Assembly: GCF_003569045.1 (NCBI RefSeq)
Contig: NZ_BFCB01000001.1
Span: 589,189 to 653,188 of the forward strand
DNA length: 64,000 nucleotides
DNA from: Aggregatilinea lenta
GTDB lineage: Bacteria; Chloroflexota; Anaerolineae; Aggregatilineales; Aggregatilineaceae
Direction of reading: 5' to 3'
Shown here: positions 18,358 to 27,028 of the stretch, piece by piece
How the letters are laid out: each line of letters begins with the position of its first letter
How positions within the stretch are numbered: the stretch's first letter is position 1
Program-made: the position numbers and the translations under genes
Notes under the pieces: generated by a model
What the model saw: only the letters and a program-made list of their open reading frames with translations
What the model was told of the DNA's origin: nothing
Database searches by the model: none

Positions 18358-18396
18358 AACGCGCGTGGACCGCACCGGACCAAAGAGGCTTCTTTC

Positions 18397-19176
18397 ATGG
18401 GCGACATCATCGCAGTGCATTCCTTTCGCGGCGGCACGGGCAAATCGAACCTGGCGGCGAACATGGCGACCATCGCCGCCATGCAGGGCTACCGGGTGGG
18501 CATCGTGGACACGGACGTCCAATCGCCGGGGGTGCACGTGTTGTTCGGCTTCGACGGGACCATGCTCGACAAGGCGCTTAACGACTACCTGTGGGGCAAA
18601 GCGCCCATCGAAGACACGGCCTATCCCATCCACGAGACGGTCGCGGACCAGCCGGGCCGCGCGTTCCTCAAGCCGCTGCGTATGTGGCTGATTCCGTCCA
18701 GCATCCGCACCGGGGAGATCGCGCGCGTGCTGCGTGAAGGTTACGATGTCGGGCTGCTGAACGAAGGCTTCCACACGCTGCTGGACAAGCTGCGCCTCGA
18801 CTATCTGCTGATCGACACCCACCCCGGTCTGAACGAAGAAACGCTGCTGTCCATCGCCGTGTCGAACGCGGTGGTGATCATCCTGCGCCCCGACCAGCAG
18901 GATTTTCAGGGTACGGCGGTCACGGTGGACGTGGCGCGCAAGCTGGACGTGCCGCGCATGCATATGGTCGTCAACAAGGCGCTCGCGCGCTACGACTTCG
19001 GCAAGATCAAGGCCGAGGTCGAGTCCACCTACGACGTGCCGGTGGCGGGTGTGCTGCCGCTCTCGGAAGACGTCGCCGCCAACGCCAGCAGCAATATTTT
19101 CTGTGCGCTCTACCCCGACCATCCCTGGTCCGACATGCTGCGCCAGATCACCGATCGCGTGCTGCACCCCGCGTAA
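18397..19176 (+). CDS. MinD/ParA-like ATPase
   Basis: 259 residues of the SIMIBI P-loop family. The Walker A is FRGGTGKSNLAANMA; the usual signature lysine before GG is arginine. VGIVDTDVQSPGVHVLF is switch I and LDYLLIDTHPGLNEETLL is Walker B and switch II. VVNKALARYD is the expected strand-loop near the end. The C-terminus has no obvious amphipathic membrane-targeting helix as in MinD. AGAGG precedes the ATG, which lies after a -10 element. The gene opens a rightward run with a small winged-helix-like protein, a methyltransferase and a cyclase protein. A role in locating another factor is inferred from the family only. Confidence 0.8.
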   Translation: MGDIIAVHSFRGGTGKSNLAANMATIAAMQGYRVGIVDTDVQSPGVHVLFGFDGTMLDKALNDYLWGKAPIEDTAYPIHETVADQPGRAFLKPLRMWLIPSSIRTGEIARVLREGYDVGLLNEGFHTLLDKLRLDYLLIDTHPGLNEETLLSIAVSNAVVIILRPDQQDFQGTAVTVDVARKLDVPRMHMVVNKALARYDFGKIKAEVESTYDVPVAGVLPLSEDVAANASSNIFCALYPDHPWSDMLRQITDRVLHPA

Positions 19177-19326
19177 AAGATGAATTTTCTAACCTTTCGA
19201 CCTGAATCAGCCCTTCCCCACGACTAAAGTACTATCAGCGATTGTCTCGCGTGGCGCAGCCTGGGTAAGCGGCCTGTGTGGGCGCCGGGCAGTTTCGGGC
19301 AGACTAACGTAGATGCAGGAGAAGGC

Positions 19327-19689
19327 ATGTCGAGCCTGTACGACAGGCTGACCGATCCTCGGAGCGGTAACAGCCAATCGGGCGGAATCAGCATGATGGA
19401 CATTGCGGCGCTGCCGCCGGAGCAGCGCCAGGTGATGCTGGCCGTGCTGCGCGATGCCAACGCTGCCGCAATCGGGATCACGCCACAGGCGCTGGCCGAG
19501 GTCCTGGGCTGGACGGATGCCCTCGCCGCGATCCTGGCCGATCTGGTTGCGCGGGGCTGGCTGGTCGTGCTCGGCGACCCGTCCGCCGCCCGCTACAAAG
19601 TCAACTTCGCACCCAGGCGACGCAGCCAACTCGATTTTGGCATCTGGCCCTCGCTCGGCGGCTCCCTGGCCGAAGACGGACAGGCGTGA
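19327..19689 (+). CDS. small winged-helix-like protein of unknown function
   Basis: 120 residues from the ATG preceded by GGAGAAGG. The opening SSLYDRLTDPRSGNSQSGG is polar and probably disordered. The centre (LPPEQRQVMLAVLRDA, GITPQALAEVLGWTDALAAI, LVARGWLVVLGD) reads as helix, helix-turn-helix and wing, like a MarR-type DNA-binding or protein-binding domain. The C-terminus is basic. It follows the MinD-like gene by 150 bases in the same direction. I do not recognise a named family. Confidence 0.6.
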   Translation: MSSLYDRLTDPRSGNSQSGGISMMDIAALPPEQRQVMLAVLRDANAAAIGITPQALAEVLGWTDALAAILADLVARGWLVVLGDPSAARYKVNFAPRRRSQLDFGIWPSLGGSLAEDGQA

Positions 19690-19762
19690 GACACTCCCCT
19701 TTTTGAACGTCCCACCAACCCATCCGACACTGACACCGCTTTCAGAGGTGGAGACGAGACGC

Positions 19763-20569
19763 ATGGACAACGATCAGCCTTCTCACAAAGATGTATGGGC
19801 CAACGGGGCCGCGTACGAGCCGTATGTTGGGCGGTGGAGCCGTCTCGTCGCGCCCGCGTTTCTGTCGTGGCTGGCCGTGCCGCCGGGCAACCGGTGGCTG
19901 GATATCGGGTGCGGCACGGGCGCGCTCACCCAGGCGATTTTGCAGCAGGCAGACCCCGTTCAGGTCAAGGGGATCGACCGCTCGGAAGGGTACATGGCCT
20001 TTGCCCGGCAGCATACGCACGATGCGCGGGCACAGTTTGAAGTGGGCAATGCGCTGGCCCTGCCGGTCGAGTCGGGGGGGGTTGACGTGACTGTTTCGGG
20101 CTTCGTGCTCAATTTCGTCTCGGAGCCAGATCGCGCCGTTGCGGAGATGGCGCGTGTGGTGAAGCCGGGCGGCACCGTCGCTCTGTACGTGTGGGATTAC
20201 GCGGGCAAAGTGCAGTTCATGCGCCACTTCTGGAACGCGGCAGCAGCCCTCGATCCGCGAGCGCGCGACCTGGACGAAGGGCGGCGTTTTCCGCTGTGCA
20301 GCCCGCGCGGACTAACCGGACTTTTCGAGGCGGCGCAGCTTCACGACGTGCGGGTCCACGCGATCGATATCGACACCGATTTCAAAGATTTCGAGGAATA
20401 CTGGTCGCCATTTCTCGGCGGACAGGGTGCGGCCCCCGCTTACGCGATGACGCTCACCGAGGAGCACCGCGCGGCGCTGCGGGAGCGCCTCCGCGACGCC
20501 CTGCCGTTCGCCGTGGACGGATCGATCCCCCTGGTGGCGCGTGCCTGGGCTGTGCGCGGCACACGGTAA
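19763..20569 (+). CDS. class I SAM-dependent methyltransferase
   Basis: 268 residues of the Methyltransf_11/25 type. WLDIGCGTGALTQAIL is motif I, VKGIDRSEGYM motif II, VSGFVLNFVSEPDRAVAEMA motif IV region and VKPGGTVALYVWDY motif VI. The start is the ATG at 19763 just before a typical opening segment (VWANGAAYEPYVGRWS); the longer open frame is not similar. The substrate cannot be told; these proteins methylate small molecules or occasionally protein. Codon use is like its neighbours. Confidence 0.88.
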   Translation: MDNDQPSHKDVWANGAAYEPYVGRWSRLVAPAFLSWLAVPPGNRWLDIGCGTGALTQAILQQADPVQVKGIDRSEGYMAFARQHTHDARAQFEVGNALALPVESGGVDVTVSGFVLNFVSEPDRAVAEMARVVKPGGTVALYVWDYAGKVQFMRHFWNAAAALDPRARDLDEGRRFPLCSPRGLTGLFEAAQLHDVRVHAIDIDTDFKDFEEYWSPFLGGQGAAPAYAMTLTEEHRAALRERLRDALPFAVDGSIPLVARAWAVRGTR

Positions 20570-20694
20570 AGTGACCTGACCATCCCCCATCCGTAGACGG
20601 ACCCCCGCCTTTTGCGCTAGGATCGAAGTGGGTGGGCCAGCGTTTCGCCGCTGCGCCGCGTTCGTTTCGTGCGTGCCAAGTCCAGGATATTCCC

Positions 20695-23019
20695 ATGTCG
20701 TCATTCGATCCCGACCTGCGCCACCGCCTGAGCCGCTACCTGCCCGCCGAGCTGGTGGATGCGCTGCCGGAAAGCGCCGCTGCGATCCGCGCTGTGCGGC
20801 AGTTGAACAGCCTCTGCCAGGCGCTCAACGCCTTCGTGCCGCAGTCCCTCACCGACGAGCACGCCGAACGCTCCGTGCCCTATGCCGACCGGCGGGCAGG
20901 CACGTTTCTGTTCGCGGACGTGAGTGGGTTCACCGTGCTGGCCGACATGCTCCAGCGTGATACGGGCGCAGCGGGCGCGGAGATCCTCACCCAGGTCATG
21001 AACGATTACTTCGCCGCGATGCTCGAAATCCTGGCAAAGTCGAACGGGCGGCTGCTGAAGTTCGCCGGAGATGCGCTGTTGGCGTTCTTCCCGGCGGCGT
21101 CCGGCAGCGAAGACGCGGTCCACGCGATCCGGGCCGGGCTGCGCATGCAGCGCGCGATGGCGGCGCAGTTCCAGCCGGTCAGCAGCCCCCTGTTGGGCGA
21201 GATGTCGGGTGCGGATACGCTGGTGCTCACGATGTCGATCGGCCTCAGCCGGGGCGAGCTGGTCGAGGCGGTGGTCGGTGGCGACGAACAGCGCGACCTG
21301 ATCCTGCTGGGCGACCTGCCCCGCCGCGCGATGTGGGCCGAATCCGCCGGGACGCGCGACGATGTGCTGCTCGACGACTCGCTGCGCGCGGTCATGGATA
21401 CGGCGTTCACGCTCACACCCGCCGGGGCGCAGATCTGGCGTGTGGAGGATACGCTCGGCGACGGATTGGGCGATTACGAGCTGGTCGTGCCCCAGCGACG
21501 GCGCGCGCAGAGCGGCATGCTGCTCGGTTACGACCGGGACGGGCTGGTCGCGGAGCTGCAGCGGCAGATCGATGGGCTGGAGCGCGTCGCCCGCTTCGTC
21601 GCGCCCGAAGTCATGGCACGCCTCATCTTTCGTGGCGACCACATCGAGAGCGAAAATCGCCCGGCGGCGGTGTTGTTCGCGCACCTCGCGGGCTTTTCCA
21701 GCCTGCTGGCGGCGTGGGGATTGGAGCGCCTGCCGGACGTGCTCGATCTGCTCAACCGGGCCTACACGCTCGTGCAGCGTACCGCCACCGCGCACGGCGG
21801 CTCCCTGACGCGCGGCGATCCCTACGCCGACGGCACCAAGTTCCTGGTGACGTTCGGCGCGCCGGTAGCCCACCCCGATGACCCGGCGCGCGCCGTCGCC
21901 GCCGCCCTGGATCTACGCCCGCAGATCGAGCGCCTCAACCGCGATCTGGACGGTGTGGCGAGCCTGGCGCTGCGCATCGGGATCAGCTCCGGCTTCGTGT
22001 TCGCAGGTGAGGTCGGTTGGCGCGCGCGGCGCGAGTACACCGTGATGGGCGATGACGTGAATCTCGCCGCGCGGCTCATGGCCCGCGCCGCGCCGGGGGA
22101 TGTGCTGGTCAGCGCGCGGGCATGGAAGCGTGTCAAGGCGCGTTTCACGGGGGTCCCGCTGCCGTTGTTTGTCCTGCCGGGGCGCGGCGATCCGGTCCAG
22201 GCGCACCGCATCCAGACGCCCGTCGCGGCTTCGACGGTCGAACTCAACGCGCTGACCGCCCCGCCAGACGATCCCGGTGCGCTCGACCGCGACGGCGCGG
22301 CCCATCTCGCGGCGCAGCAGTTGGGCGTCGAGCGGCTCGATTCCACCCTGGCAGACTGGCTATGGGCGCGGGCGGGCGCGAATCCGCACTACATCACCGC
22401 GCTGATCCGGCAGGCGGAGGCGTCAGGGGCACTCGCGCGCGAGGTGGGCGGGATCGCGCTGCGCCCCGCGCATCTGCCGTTCCTCCCGCCCGACGACGTG
22501 CGCGACGCAATCACCAGCGAGATCGACCGCCTGCCCCCGGACGCCCGCGACCTGCTGAGGCTGGCCGCCGTGTGCGGCGATCCGGTGACGCCGGGGCTGC
22601 TGGATGCGGTCGGCGGACTGCGCGACGCCTCGGACACGGTCCGGCGGCTGGAGGCGCTGGTCGAGGCGGGCATGCTAGACCGGGACGGTGACGCCTACCG
22701 CTTCCGCTATGGACTGGTGCGCGAAGTCGCCTACCAGAGCCTGCCCCGGCTTCAGCGGCACAAGCTGCACCGGCTGGCAGCGGGCGCGCTGCTGGCACAA
22801 AACGAGGATGAGATCACGCTGGGCCGCGTAGCGGATCACCTCAGCCGGGGCGGGCTGCCCATGCGCGCCATTGAGCTGCTTGCCACCGCCGCCGACGAGG
22901 CCGAGACGCGCGGGGACCGGGCGCGCGCCCTCGCGCTGCACCGCTGCGCCGCCGACCTGTTCCCCCACGACGACAGCGCCCGCGCCCACGTCGCCCGCCT
23001 GGAACGGGAGCAGGGATAA
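20695..23019 (+). CDS. double class III nucleotide cyclase fused to an NTPase remnant
   Basis: 774 residues. Cyclase domain 1 spans about 68-265: LFADVSGFT has the metal-binding Asp75 and KFAGDALLAFF has Asp126. Cyclase domain 2 spans about 325-510: the matching position reads LFAHLAGF, so the first metal Asp is His330, while VMGDDVNLAARL near 451-461 is retained. Family members with this layout then carry an AAA P-loop domain; here no Walker A or B is seen. Only the tail of that domain remains (ANPHYITALIRQAEASGAL, then a winged-helix-like DLLRLAAVCGDPV and YRFRYGLVREVAYQSL, with short TPR-like helices to the end). It may make cAMP or act as a non-catalytic pair sensor. No membrane segment. 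Confidence 0.85.
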   Translation: MSSFDPDLRHRLSRYLPAELVDALPESAAAIRAVRQLNSLCQALNAFVPQSLTDEHAERSVPYADRRAGTFLFADVSGFTVLADMLQRDTGAAGAEILTQVMNDYFAAMLEILAKSNGRLLKFAGDALLAFFPAASGSEDAVHAIRAGLRMQRAMAAQFQPVSSPLLGEMSGADTLVLTMSIGLSRGELVEAVVGGDEQRDLILLGDLPRRAMWAESAGTRDDVLLDDSLRAVMDTAFTLTPAGAQIWRVEDTLGDGLGDYELVVPQRRRAQSGMLLGYDRDGLVAELQRQIDGLERVARFVAPEVMARLIFRGDHIESENRPAAVLFAHLAGFSSLLAAWGLERLPDVLDLLNRAYTLVQRTATAHGGSLTRGDPYADGTKFLVTFGAPVAHPDDPARAVAAALDLRPQIERLNRDLDGVASLALRIGISSGFVFAGEVGWRARREYTVMGDDVNLAARLMARAAPGDVLVSARAWKRVKARFTGVPLPLFVLPGRGDPVQAHRIQTPVAASTVELNALTAPPDDPGALDRDGAAHLAAQQLGVERLDSTLADWLWARAGANPHYITALIRQAEASGALAREVGGIALRPAHLPFLPPDDVRDAITSEIDRLPPDARDLLRLAAVCGDPVTPGLLDAVGGLRDASDTVRRLEALVEAGMLDRDGDAYRFRYGLVREVAYQSLPRLQRHKLHRLAAGALLAQNEDEITLGRVADHLSRGGLPMRAIELLATAADEAETRGDRARALALHRCAADLFPHDDSARAHVARLEREQG

Positions 23020-23035
23020 CGCAGCACAAAGTAAC

Positions 23036-23068
23036 AGTTTTGGAAAGGTGGGACACCTTTCCAAAACT
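23036..23068. repeat. perfect 15-bp inverted repeat after the cyclase gene
   Basis: AGTTTTGGAAAGGTG and its exact complement flank the three bases GGA. No T-tract follows on either strand, so it is not a standard intrinsic terminator. It lies 17 bases after the cyclase stop and may still serve as an RNA 3' end or as a protein site. Confidence 0.75.
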
Positions 23069-23221
23069 CAGGTTGATGGTCTGCCCCCAGACTACAGGTT
23101 AACTTATATGATCCACGAGATAGTGTTGAAGCGGTACTGGACGTTGACGACTGTGAAGACCGCGTAGAGGGGTTCGGCGTGCCTAACTGGTCCATGCACT
23201 GGGAAGGTCAGGCATGCACCC

Positions 23222-23246
23222 AAAAAGCCCGGCAGTCTGCCGGGCT
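23222..23246 (-). terminator. intrinsic terminator, copy A (duplicate of the dnaN terminator)
   Basis: On the minus strand AGCCCGGCAG-ACT-GCCGGGCT followed by TTTT. It terminates leftward transcripts from the MFS gene and is part of a 107-base segment that is nearly identical to the end of dnaN. Confidence 0.85.
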
Positions 23247-23283
23247 TCTATCATCGATTTACTGTCGCGCGAACGAACCCGCG

Positions 23284-23328
23284 TCAGCGCCGCGTGGATA
23301 TGGGCATGATCACGTGAATGGAGTCGTC
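23284..23328 (-). pseudogene. fragment of dnaN (last 14 codons)
   Basis: Read leftward it gives DDSIHVIMPISTRR and a stop, against DDFIHVIMPMSTGR and a stop in the intact gene. No further dnaN similarity is seen upstream of 23340. It is a duplicated gene tail, not an expressed gene. Confidence 0.85.
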
Positions 23329-23369
23329 GCATCCAACCGGGATGCAGATAGTTGCCGTGCGATGCCGTT

Positions 23370-24698
23370 TTAAGCTGCGTGTACTTCAACCATCTCCGCG
23401 CCTGACGCCTCCCCCACATAATCCGGCAGATCCGTTTCCAACCTCCGCAAGGGTGGATACGCCAGCACCAGCGCTGTCGCTGCCAGGATCAGCAGCCCGG
23501 CCCCGATCAGCAGCAGGCCCATGCCCGCGCCCTCACCGCGCCCCACCAGCGGCGCGACCGCATCCCACGCTGGGCGGCTCACCGCCGGAGTCAGGACGTC
23601 GTCCACCAGCGCCCCCGTGATCAGGAACGAGAACGGGGTCATCAGCATGAACATCTGCCCCGTCACGGCGAACACGCGCCCCTGCAAGTCGGGCGGCGTC
23701 TTGGCCTGCAGCACGGACGAAAACAGCGCACCGTTCAGCGGCAGCGGGAACAGCACCAGGAACAGCGCCGCGCCCAGCAGCACCGGATGCCGCACCACGC
23801 CCAGCAGCAGGAACACCCCGCCGAGCGCCAGGTAGCCACCCAGGATGATCCGCATCCGCTGGCGCACGCTGCCCACCAGCGCGATCGTGCCCGCCCCGGC
23901 CAGCGCGCCGAAGCTCATCGCGCCCAACAGTACGCCCGCCGTCGACTCGCTGCCCGTCACGCTGACGGTGTAGGGCAGTGCCAGCTCCAGCGGCCCGTTG
24001 ATCACAAAGTCGATGAACGCGATGTAGATCACCGTGACCAGCAGCGCGCGGCGCGTGAGCAAATAGCGCCAGCCGCCGAGCATCTCGCGCCAGAAGCTCC
24101 CGCCGAGATCGTCGCTTTCCGCCGAGCGATCCGGGCGCGGGATGTGCAGCCGCGCCACCACCGCGACCGCCGTCACGAACGTCAGCAGATCGAACGCGAT
24201 CACGCCGCTGACGCCCACCGCGCCGTACAGCAGCCCGGCGAACACGGGCGCGACGACGCCCGCCAGCGGGAAGCCCATCTCGTTGAGGCCGTTCGCGCGG
24301 TCGCGCAGGGGGTCGGGCACGAGCATGGTGATCGCGGCGCTGCTGGCCGGGCCTTGAATTGTGCCGAAGATGCCCTGAATCAGCATGGCGACGTACAGAT
24401 GCCACAGCTCGAACGTACCGGTGGCGAGCGTGATCAGGAGCAGCAGCGTCCCGGCGGCCTGCCCCGCGTCGCCCAGCATGATCACGCGCCGCCGGTCCCA
24501 GCGATCCGCCAGCAGCCCGGTGAACGTGCCGCCGACCATGCCTGGCAGTTCCGCGAAGAACGCCGCGATCAGCAGCGGGGCGGTGTTGCCAGTATCGTCG
24601 AACACCTTGAAGCCGACCGCGATGCCGGTCATACGGCTCCCGATCAGCGAGAAGATCTGTGTGGCGACCAGGATATAAAAGGTGCGCAGACGGGTCAT
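23370..24698 (-). CDS. MFS transporter, EntS/MFS_3-like exporter
   Basis: 442 residues with about twelve hydrophobic segments. The loop LLADRWDRRRVIMLGDAGQA between helices 2 and 3 is the major facilitator signature motif. The pattern throughout (FLILVATQIFSLIGSRMTG-like start, AKTPPDLQGRVFAVTGQMF in the second half) fits the MFS_3 group that includes enterobactin and macrolide exporters; the substrate is unknown. I use the ATG at 24698; the frame is open to 24764 but that would begin inside the dnaN terminator. The gene is bracketed by two copies of the dnaN tail and terminator, a sign that it was inserted or that the tail was duplicated with it. Confidence 0.88.
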   Translation of the reverse strand: MTRLRTFYILVATQIFSLIGSRMTGIAVGFKVFDDTGNTAPLLIAAFFAELPGMVGGTFTGLLADRWDRRRVIMLGDAGQAAGTLLLLITLATGTFELWHLYVAMLIQGIFGTIQGPASSAAITMLVPDPLRDRANGLNEMGFPLAGVVAPVFAGLLYGAVGVSGVIAFDLLTFVTAVAVVARLHIPRPDRSAESDDLGGSFWREMLGGWRYLLTRRALLVTVIYIAFIDFVINGPLELALPYTVSVTGSESTAGVLLGAMSFGALAGAGTIALVGSVRQRMRIILGGYLALGGVFLLLGVVRHPVLLGAALFLVLFPLPLNGALFSSVLQAKTPPDLQGRVFAVTGQMFMLMTPFSFLITGALVDDVLTPAVSRPAWDAVAPLVGRGEGAGMGLLLIGAGLLILAATALVLAYPPLRRLETDLPDYVGEASGAEMVEVHAA

Positions 24699-24749
24699 GA
24701 CAGCGTGGCTCTTGGATAGGGACCGGTGAAGGTGCGGTGATCCAGGGCG

Positions 24750-24775
24750 TAAAAAACCCGGCATACTGCCGGGCT
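24750..24775 (-). terminator. intrinsic terminator of dnaN (copy B)
   Basis: On the minus strand AAGCCCGGCA-GTA-TGCCGGGTT followed by TTTT, 38 bases beyond the dnaN stop. Confidence 0.88.
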
Positions 24776-24857
24776 TCTATCGTCGATTTACTGGCGCGCG
24801 AACGGACCCGCGTCAGCGCCCCGTGGACATGGGCATGATCACGTGAATGAAGTCGTC
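24751..24857. repeat. direct repeat copy B: authentic dnaN 3' end plus terminator
   Basis: Matches 23222-23328 at almost every position; see copy A. This copy carries the intact dnaN stop and the functional terminator. Confidence 0.9.
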
Positions 24858-25955
24858 ACGCCCGGCGGGACGCACCACGCCCGGCGCGGTCGAGCCGCTG
24901 GTTTCCAGCACGACCTGTTCCTCGCGGATCACACTCAGCACGTCGATCAGGTAGCGGATGTTGAACGCGATCTCCATGCCCTGCCCCTCGATGGATGCAT
25001 CCACCGGGGCTTCAGCGTCGCCCTTTTCCTGCGAGCGCCCGGCGACCAGCACGCGGCCCGGCATGGTGTTCACTTCGCTCGGCTCGATCACGATGCGGGC
25101 GGTGTTGGCCGAGTCCTTGGCGAACACTTCGGAGCTGCGGCACGCGGCCAGCAGTTCCTTGGTGTACAGCAGCGTCGTGGTTTCGTAGCGGCGCGGGATG
25201 ATCGCCTCATAGTCGGGGAACTTGCCCTCGATCAACTGCGAGATCAACACGACGCTGCCCAGGCTGAACATGACCTGTCCGCGCGCGTCGGGAAAAGCAA
25301 TCAGCACCTCTTCGTCGTCGTCAGATATGATGCGGCTGATCTCTTGCAGTGTACGCGCCGGGATGATCATCGGCTCGACGGTACGCCCGCCGACGCCCAG
25401 TTCCAGCTCGATGGTGCGCACGGCGAGGCGATAGCCATCAGCGGCGGCCAGGGTGAGCGTATTGTCGTCGAAGCGTGCCAGGATGCCGGTCAGGATCGGG
25501 CGGTTGTCCTCTTTGGCGGCGGCGAAGACGACCTGATCGATCATCTCCTTGAACGCCTGCGCCGGGACGGACAGCGCGCGCTCGGCGTCAAAGTCCGGCA
25601 TCAGCGGGAACTCGCCCGCTTCCATGCCCTTGATGTTGGCCGTCTTGCCCGCGCAGTCGAGGTGCAGCGTCAGCGAGCGCGAATCGAGGTCCATGTCCAC
25701 GCGCTCCGGCGGCAGTGTCGCGATCAGCTCTTGCAGCGTGCGCGCGGGGATGGTCACGTCGCCCGCCGTGTCAACCTTCGCCCCGATCCAGCAGGTAATG
25801 CCCAGCTCCAGATTGGTTGCGGAAAGCTGGAGCCGCGCTTCCTCGGTCTTGATCATGACGTTGGCGAGAATGGGAAGCGTTGGGCGCGACTGTACGGCAC
25901 GCCCCACGATGCTCAGGCCCTTGGCTAAGTTCTCTTGCAAAACGGAGACGCGCAT
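24813..25955 (-). CDS. dnaN: DNA polymerase III beta sliding clamp
   Basis: 380 residues with the three tandem clamp folds. MRVSVLQENLAKGLSIVGRA is the family start, ISQLIEGKFPDYEAIIP lies in domain 2, and HVIMPMSTGR is the usual C-terminal end that forms part of the protein-binding pocket. The dimeric ring tethers polymerases and repair factors to DNA. GGGAGAAG precedes the ATG. It is not next to dnaA or recF here, as in several genomes of this phylum-like type. Its 3' end and terminator are duplicated at 23222-23328. Confidence 0.97.
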   Translation of the reverse strand: MRVSVLQENLAKGLSIVGRAVQSRPTLPILANVMIKTEEARLQLSATNLELGITCWIGAKVDTAGDVTIPARTLQELIATLPPERVDMDLDSRSLTLHLDCAGKTANIKGMEAGEFPLMPDFDAERALSVPAQAFKEMIDQVVFAAAKEDNRPILTGILARFDDNTLTLAAADGYRLAVRTIELELGVGGRTVEPMIIPARTLQEISRIISDDDEEVLIAFPDARGQVMFSLGSVVLISQLIEGKFPDYEAIIPRRYETTTLLYTKELLAACRSSEVFAKDSANTARIVIEPSEVNTMPGRVLVAGRSQEKGDAEAPVDASIEGQGMEIAFNIRYLIDVLSVIREEQVVLETSGSTAPGVVRPAGRDDFIHVIMPMSTGR

Positions 25956-26075
25956 ACACTTCTCCCGTGGAAGGATCTCCCTGTGGAAGACGCAGGTGAA
26001 TTTTTAAGTGGGTATTGAGCGTAATTATACCGTTCCCCTGGTGCAAGGCCAAGTCTCTCGCGAGGGTTTGCGGAA

Positions 26076-26121
26076 CCCTCATCCCCCGGTCCCTTCTCCG
26101 CAGCGGGGAAGGGGAGTAGGA
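26076..26121. repeat. intergenic repeat, family 2
   Basis: CCCTCATCCCCCGGTCCCTT followed by CTCCGCAGCGGGGAAGGGGA forms an imperfect hairpin. Similar units are at 32361, 41903, 49241, 50813 and 63793. Confidence 0.6.
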
Positions 26122-26176
26122 CGCCGGAGAGCGCTTACTGTGCACGGCGGACGGGAGTGAAGCCGCATCCGGCCAT

Positions 26177-27028
26177 CTAACATCCATTGGGAATCGAGAT
26201 GTTGGGCAGGGTTTGCAGCGCATTCGGGTCCAGCTCGTAGTGCATCTTCAGCGTGCCGGTGACCGGCTGCTCCGCCCATAGGATACGCACATTTTCGACC
26301 ACCAGCCGCAGGTCGTAGCTCATCACCGCGTTGTAGTCGGGCGCGATCCACAGCTCCGGCGTAATGCTGACCGTGCTGTCTGCGTCGCGGTGTATGGCGG
26401 GCAGGCGCGCGTCGCCCGCTTCGAAGACGTAATTCCAGGTGGGGATGCCCGCCATGTCCTGGCGGAAGCCGTTCGGCTGGGCGCCCCGCACGCCGCCGAT
26501 GATTTGCCCCGCCGAGAGATCCGCGATGATCGAGGCGCTTTCGCCGCCCGCCGTGCAGACCCCATTGGTGTCCACGGTGTAATAGTCGTTACTCAGGCGC
26601 ACACCTTCCAGGCTGCGGCCTGCTGCATCCGGGGAGAGGGCCGCGCCGCGCACCTGGAGCGTGACCCGCCGCGCCTCGCCCAGCTCGTTCGACCATACGT
26701 TGATCTCGAAGTCACCGCTGGCTGGCTCACCGGACTCGACAAACTCACCGCTGAAGCTGCCGGTGATGCGGTAGGCCCAGCCTTCCAGGTCGGTCAGGTT
26801 GGCGTCGATGGGGTCGAAATTCACCTCGCCGAACCCGCTGGGTGGCGCGTTTTGGGTAAGGAACATCGCCGTAGGCAGGGTGTCGATATGGGCCACGGTC
26901 GGGACCGGCTCTTCCCCGGTAGGCCCACACCCGGTCAGCGCCAGCACAGCTACCCCTATTAGAAGGGTCGCTTGCGCCCACCGCCTCCGGCGCAGTCGCA
27001 AATGGGTGGGGTGAATATGTATCGTCAA
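26177..27028 (-). CDS. lipoprotein of unknown function
   Basis: 283 residues starting at a TTG, chosen because GGAGGATCGCC lies directly upstream. The signal ends in the lipobox LTGC at about residue 34. The mature protein is rich in beta strand (WAYRITGSFSGEFVESGEPA, EINVWSNELGEARRVTLQVR) and ends in a single Cys. It resembles LppX/LprG-like or other ligand-binding lipoproteins only in general character, so no function is assigned. Divergent from the BTAD regulator. Confidence 0.6.
   Translation of the reverse strand: MTIHIHPTHLRLRRRRWAQATLLIGVAVLALTGCGPTGEEPVPTVAHIDTLPTAMFLTQNAPPSGFGEVNFDPIDANLTDLEGWAYRITGSFSGEFVESGEPASGDFEINVWSNELGEARRVTLQVRGAALSPDAAGRSLEGVRLSNDYYTVDTNGVCTAGGESASIIADLSAGQIIGGVRGAQPNGFRQDMAGIPTWNYVFEAGDARLPAIHRDADSTVSITPELWIAPDYNAVMSYDLRLVVENVRILWAEQPVTGTLKMHYELDPNALQTLPNISIPNGC

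Larger units (their letters stand above)
23222..23328. repeat. direct repeat copy A: dnaN 3' end plus terminator
   Basis: Aligns without gaps to 24751-24857, with about nine mismatches counted by eye over 107 bases. Copy B is the true end of dnaN. The two copies bracket the MFS gene in the same orientation. Confidence 0.9.

Noticed and set aside
18241-18396. Second small RNA beyond ffs
   Set aside because: Only promoter elements and a short dyad (ATCCAC...GTGGAT) are present; nothing like an independent transcript.
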